From Dyella sp. C9 (GTDB taxonomy: Bacteria > Pseudomonadota > Gammaproteobacteria > Xanthomonadales > Rhodanobacteraceae): a stretch of 64,000 nucleotides of DNA. Of this stretch, positions 63,401 to 64,000 are shown one piece after another. The position numbers and the translations under genes are program-made. Under the pieces are notes generated by a model that worked only from the letters and a program-made list of their open reading frames with translations, was not told the DNA's origin and made no database searches. The stretch is taken from assembly GCF_003332825.1 (NCBI RefSeq), contig NZ_QIRF01000002.1, positions 1-64,000 of the forward strand, given 5' to 3'. Position 1 is the stretch's first letter; each line of letters begins with the position of its first letter.

Positions 63401-63528
63401 TGGCCGAAAATGGCGCCGGTGATGTTTGATTGAGCGAGGGCGCCGGTGCTTGCGAGCGCAAGCGCAACGGCCATGGCCAAGGGCGAACAGCCCCCCGGCC
63501 GCTTGGAAAAAGCAGCGAAATGACTCAC
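60430..63528 (-). CDS. Oar-like TonB-dependent receptor with carboxypeptidase-regulatory-like N-domain
   Basis: 1032-residue outer-membrane receptor. Signal peptide (to GALAQ), a CarboxypepD-regulatory-like domain (about 35-110; [43 protein letters not shown]), a TonB-box-like LDGVSVVAS, plug ([43 protein letters not shown]) and a barrel ending RFTARYDF. This Oar/CirA-like architecture is common in Xanthomonadales and linked to adhesion, peptide uptake or protease maturation. I prefer GTG at 63528 because GGGAG lies 8 bp upstream; ATG 63543 has no binding site. Preceded by a long leader with a dyad. Confidence 0.92.
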   Translation of the reverse strand: [1032 protein letters not shown]

Positions 63529-63560
63529 GAGTTGTACTCCCATCAACTGTTTGTAATCGC

Positions 63561-63586
63561 ATCATTCGCAAGTTATTGCGAATGAT
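63561..63586 (-). promoter_or_regulatory. 11-bp dyad, TTCGCAA-N4-TTGCGAA type, copy 1
   Basis: ATCATTCGCAA and TTGCGAATGAT are exact complements around GTTA. It lies 33 bp upstream of the receptor GTG, inside the presumed leader. It may be an operator or a leader hairpin; the related copy at 63852-63873 favours a protein-binding site. Confidence 0.6.
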
Positions 63587-63715
63587 GGATGTGGGTTCTA
63601 CGGGCCCTGGAGACCCTGCTCAGAGAAAATCAACGGTGTGTTGAACGGAAAACGGCGTCTGCGGGCTTCCGAAGCCCTCCCCTCCGTCGTTGTCCGGCAT
63701 CAACGAGCAGTCCGC

Positions 63716-63744
63716 TGTATATCGCATGTATTTACGATTCACAA
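63716..63744 (-). promoter_or_regulatory. Sigma-70-type promoter of the Oar-like receptor
   Basis: Reading the minus strand: TTGTGA (63744-63739), 17-bp spacer, TATACA (63721-63716). Spacing is ideal and both boxes are four to five of six matches. Transcription would start near 63709, giving a leader of about 180 nt. Confidence 0.6.
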
Positions 63745-63851
63745 CAGATTCGTAACTTTTTATCACCAATTTCGTCACATGCGACAGCCGCCCGGCGCGG
63801 CCAAAACCACTTAAGTCGATGTGTCTATTTGATTAATTAACCACACCTCTA

Positions 63852-63873
63852 GTTCGCAATATTTTGCGAGAAC
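63852..63873. promoter_or_regulatory. Dyad, TTCGCAA-N4-TTGCGA type, copy 2
   Basis: GTTCGCAA-TATT-TTGCGAGAAC. It shares TTCGCAA-N4-TTGCGA with the copy at 63561-63586 and lies about 110 bp upstream of the receptor's -35 box. Confidence 0.5.
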
Positions 63874-64000
63874 GACGCCGTAATACGCCCATGGGCCAGG
63901 GCGGGCGCGACCGCGCAACAAGGGGTCCGCCCAAACCTGGCCGGGGATAGCGAAAGGCTGTGGCACAAGGGCCTGAGCACGGGAAAACGTCCCCTGCCGC

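Larger units (their letters stand above)
63529..64000. promoter_or_regulatory. Upstream control region of the Oar-like receptor, right edge
   Basis: 472 bp without a believable gene, noticeably AT-richer than the rest between about 63700 and 63870. It holds the receptor promoter (63716-63744) and two related dyads (63561-63586, 63852-63873). From 63880 to the edge the sequence is GC-rich again; I could not match it to a tRNA, rRNA, RNase P, tmRNA or known riboswitch. Confidence 0.55.

Noticed and set aside
63841..64000. Right-edge GC-rich stretch as a structured RNA (RNase P, tmRNA, 6S or riboswitch)
   Set aside because: I compared it from memory with the conserved cores of these RNAs and found no match; the short ATG frame at 63890 ends after about 19 codons.
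1..64000. CRISPR arrays, insertion sequences, tRNA or rRNA genes, integrase or phage genes
   Set aside because: No regularly spaced direct repeats, transposase or integrase motifs, tRNA arm signatures or rRNA segments were found on reading.

Overview
The window is GC-rich, densely packed bacterial chromosome (about 65-70% GC by eye). Gene content points to a gammaproteobacterium of the order Xanthomonadales/Lysobacterales, most likely the Dyella-Luteibacter-Rhodanobacter-Frateuria group (Rhodanobacteraceae). The evidence is pilB-pilC-pilD-coaE, gshB-tonB beside a pilG-H-I-J-chpA-chpB-chpC cluster, an Oar-like TonB receptor and a Nudix/thiamine-phosphate-synthase fusion. The family is inferred from gene order, not from a search. 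I see no rRNA, tRNA, CRISPR array, insertion sequence or prophage; nearly all of it looks like core genome.

Layout. 1-8.2 kb: type IV pilus assembly (pilB, pilC, pilD) and coaE on +, convergent with lgt-thyA-folA-Nudix on -. 8.4-13.7 kb: an exported S9 peptidase and a TonB-dependent receptor with a strong terminator. 13.7-18.1 kb: lemA with two TPM-domain genes, bracketed by REP-like palindromes, then dgkA and a POT peptide transporter. 18.2-27.3 kb: a RegB/RegA-type two-component pair, an exported isoaspartyl peptidase, a BlaI/M56 regulatory pair with operator dyads, a one-chain 3-oxoacid CoA-transferase, an OmpR-type two-component pair and tesA. 27.3-33.1 kb: the ybbA-ybbP ABC exporter, an SLC13/ArsB-type permease and two exported proteins of unknown function. 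33.2-39.7 kb: nudE-cysQ-mazG, a HisN-like phosphatase with gspN, bioA, a small exported protein and rsmE. 39.7-51.5 kb: the complete Pil-Chp chemosensory operon on - (pilG first, chpC last), with a 2028-residue ChpA. 51.9-57.7 kb: gshB-tonB, yqgE-ruvX-pyrB and a large lipoprotein. 57.8-64 kb: an MHYT membrane sensor paired with an ACT/V4R-like protein, an exported BON protein behind a perfect CRP-type dyad, and an Oar-like TonB receptor with paired upstream dyads.

How the genes work together. The pilus motor genes at the left and the Pil-Chp system in the middle together build and steer twitching motility. lgt, thyA, folA, coaE, mazG, cysQ, nudE, ruvX, pyrB and rsmE are housekeeping. The best candidates for something under-described are the MHYT plus ACT/V4R-like pair, the M56 antirepressor-like peptidase whose C-terminus looks like a secretin/TonB short (STN) domain, the paired TTCGCAA-N4-TTGCGA dyads before the Oar-like receptor, and the tesA/ybbA start codons that overlap inside one CATG.
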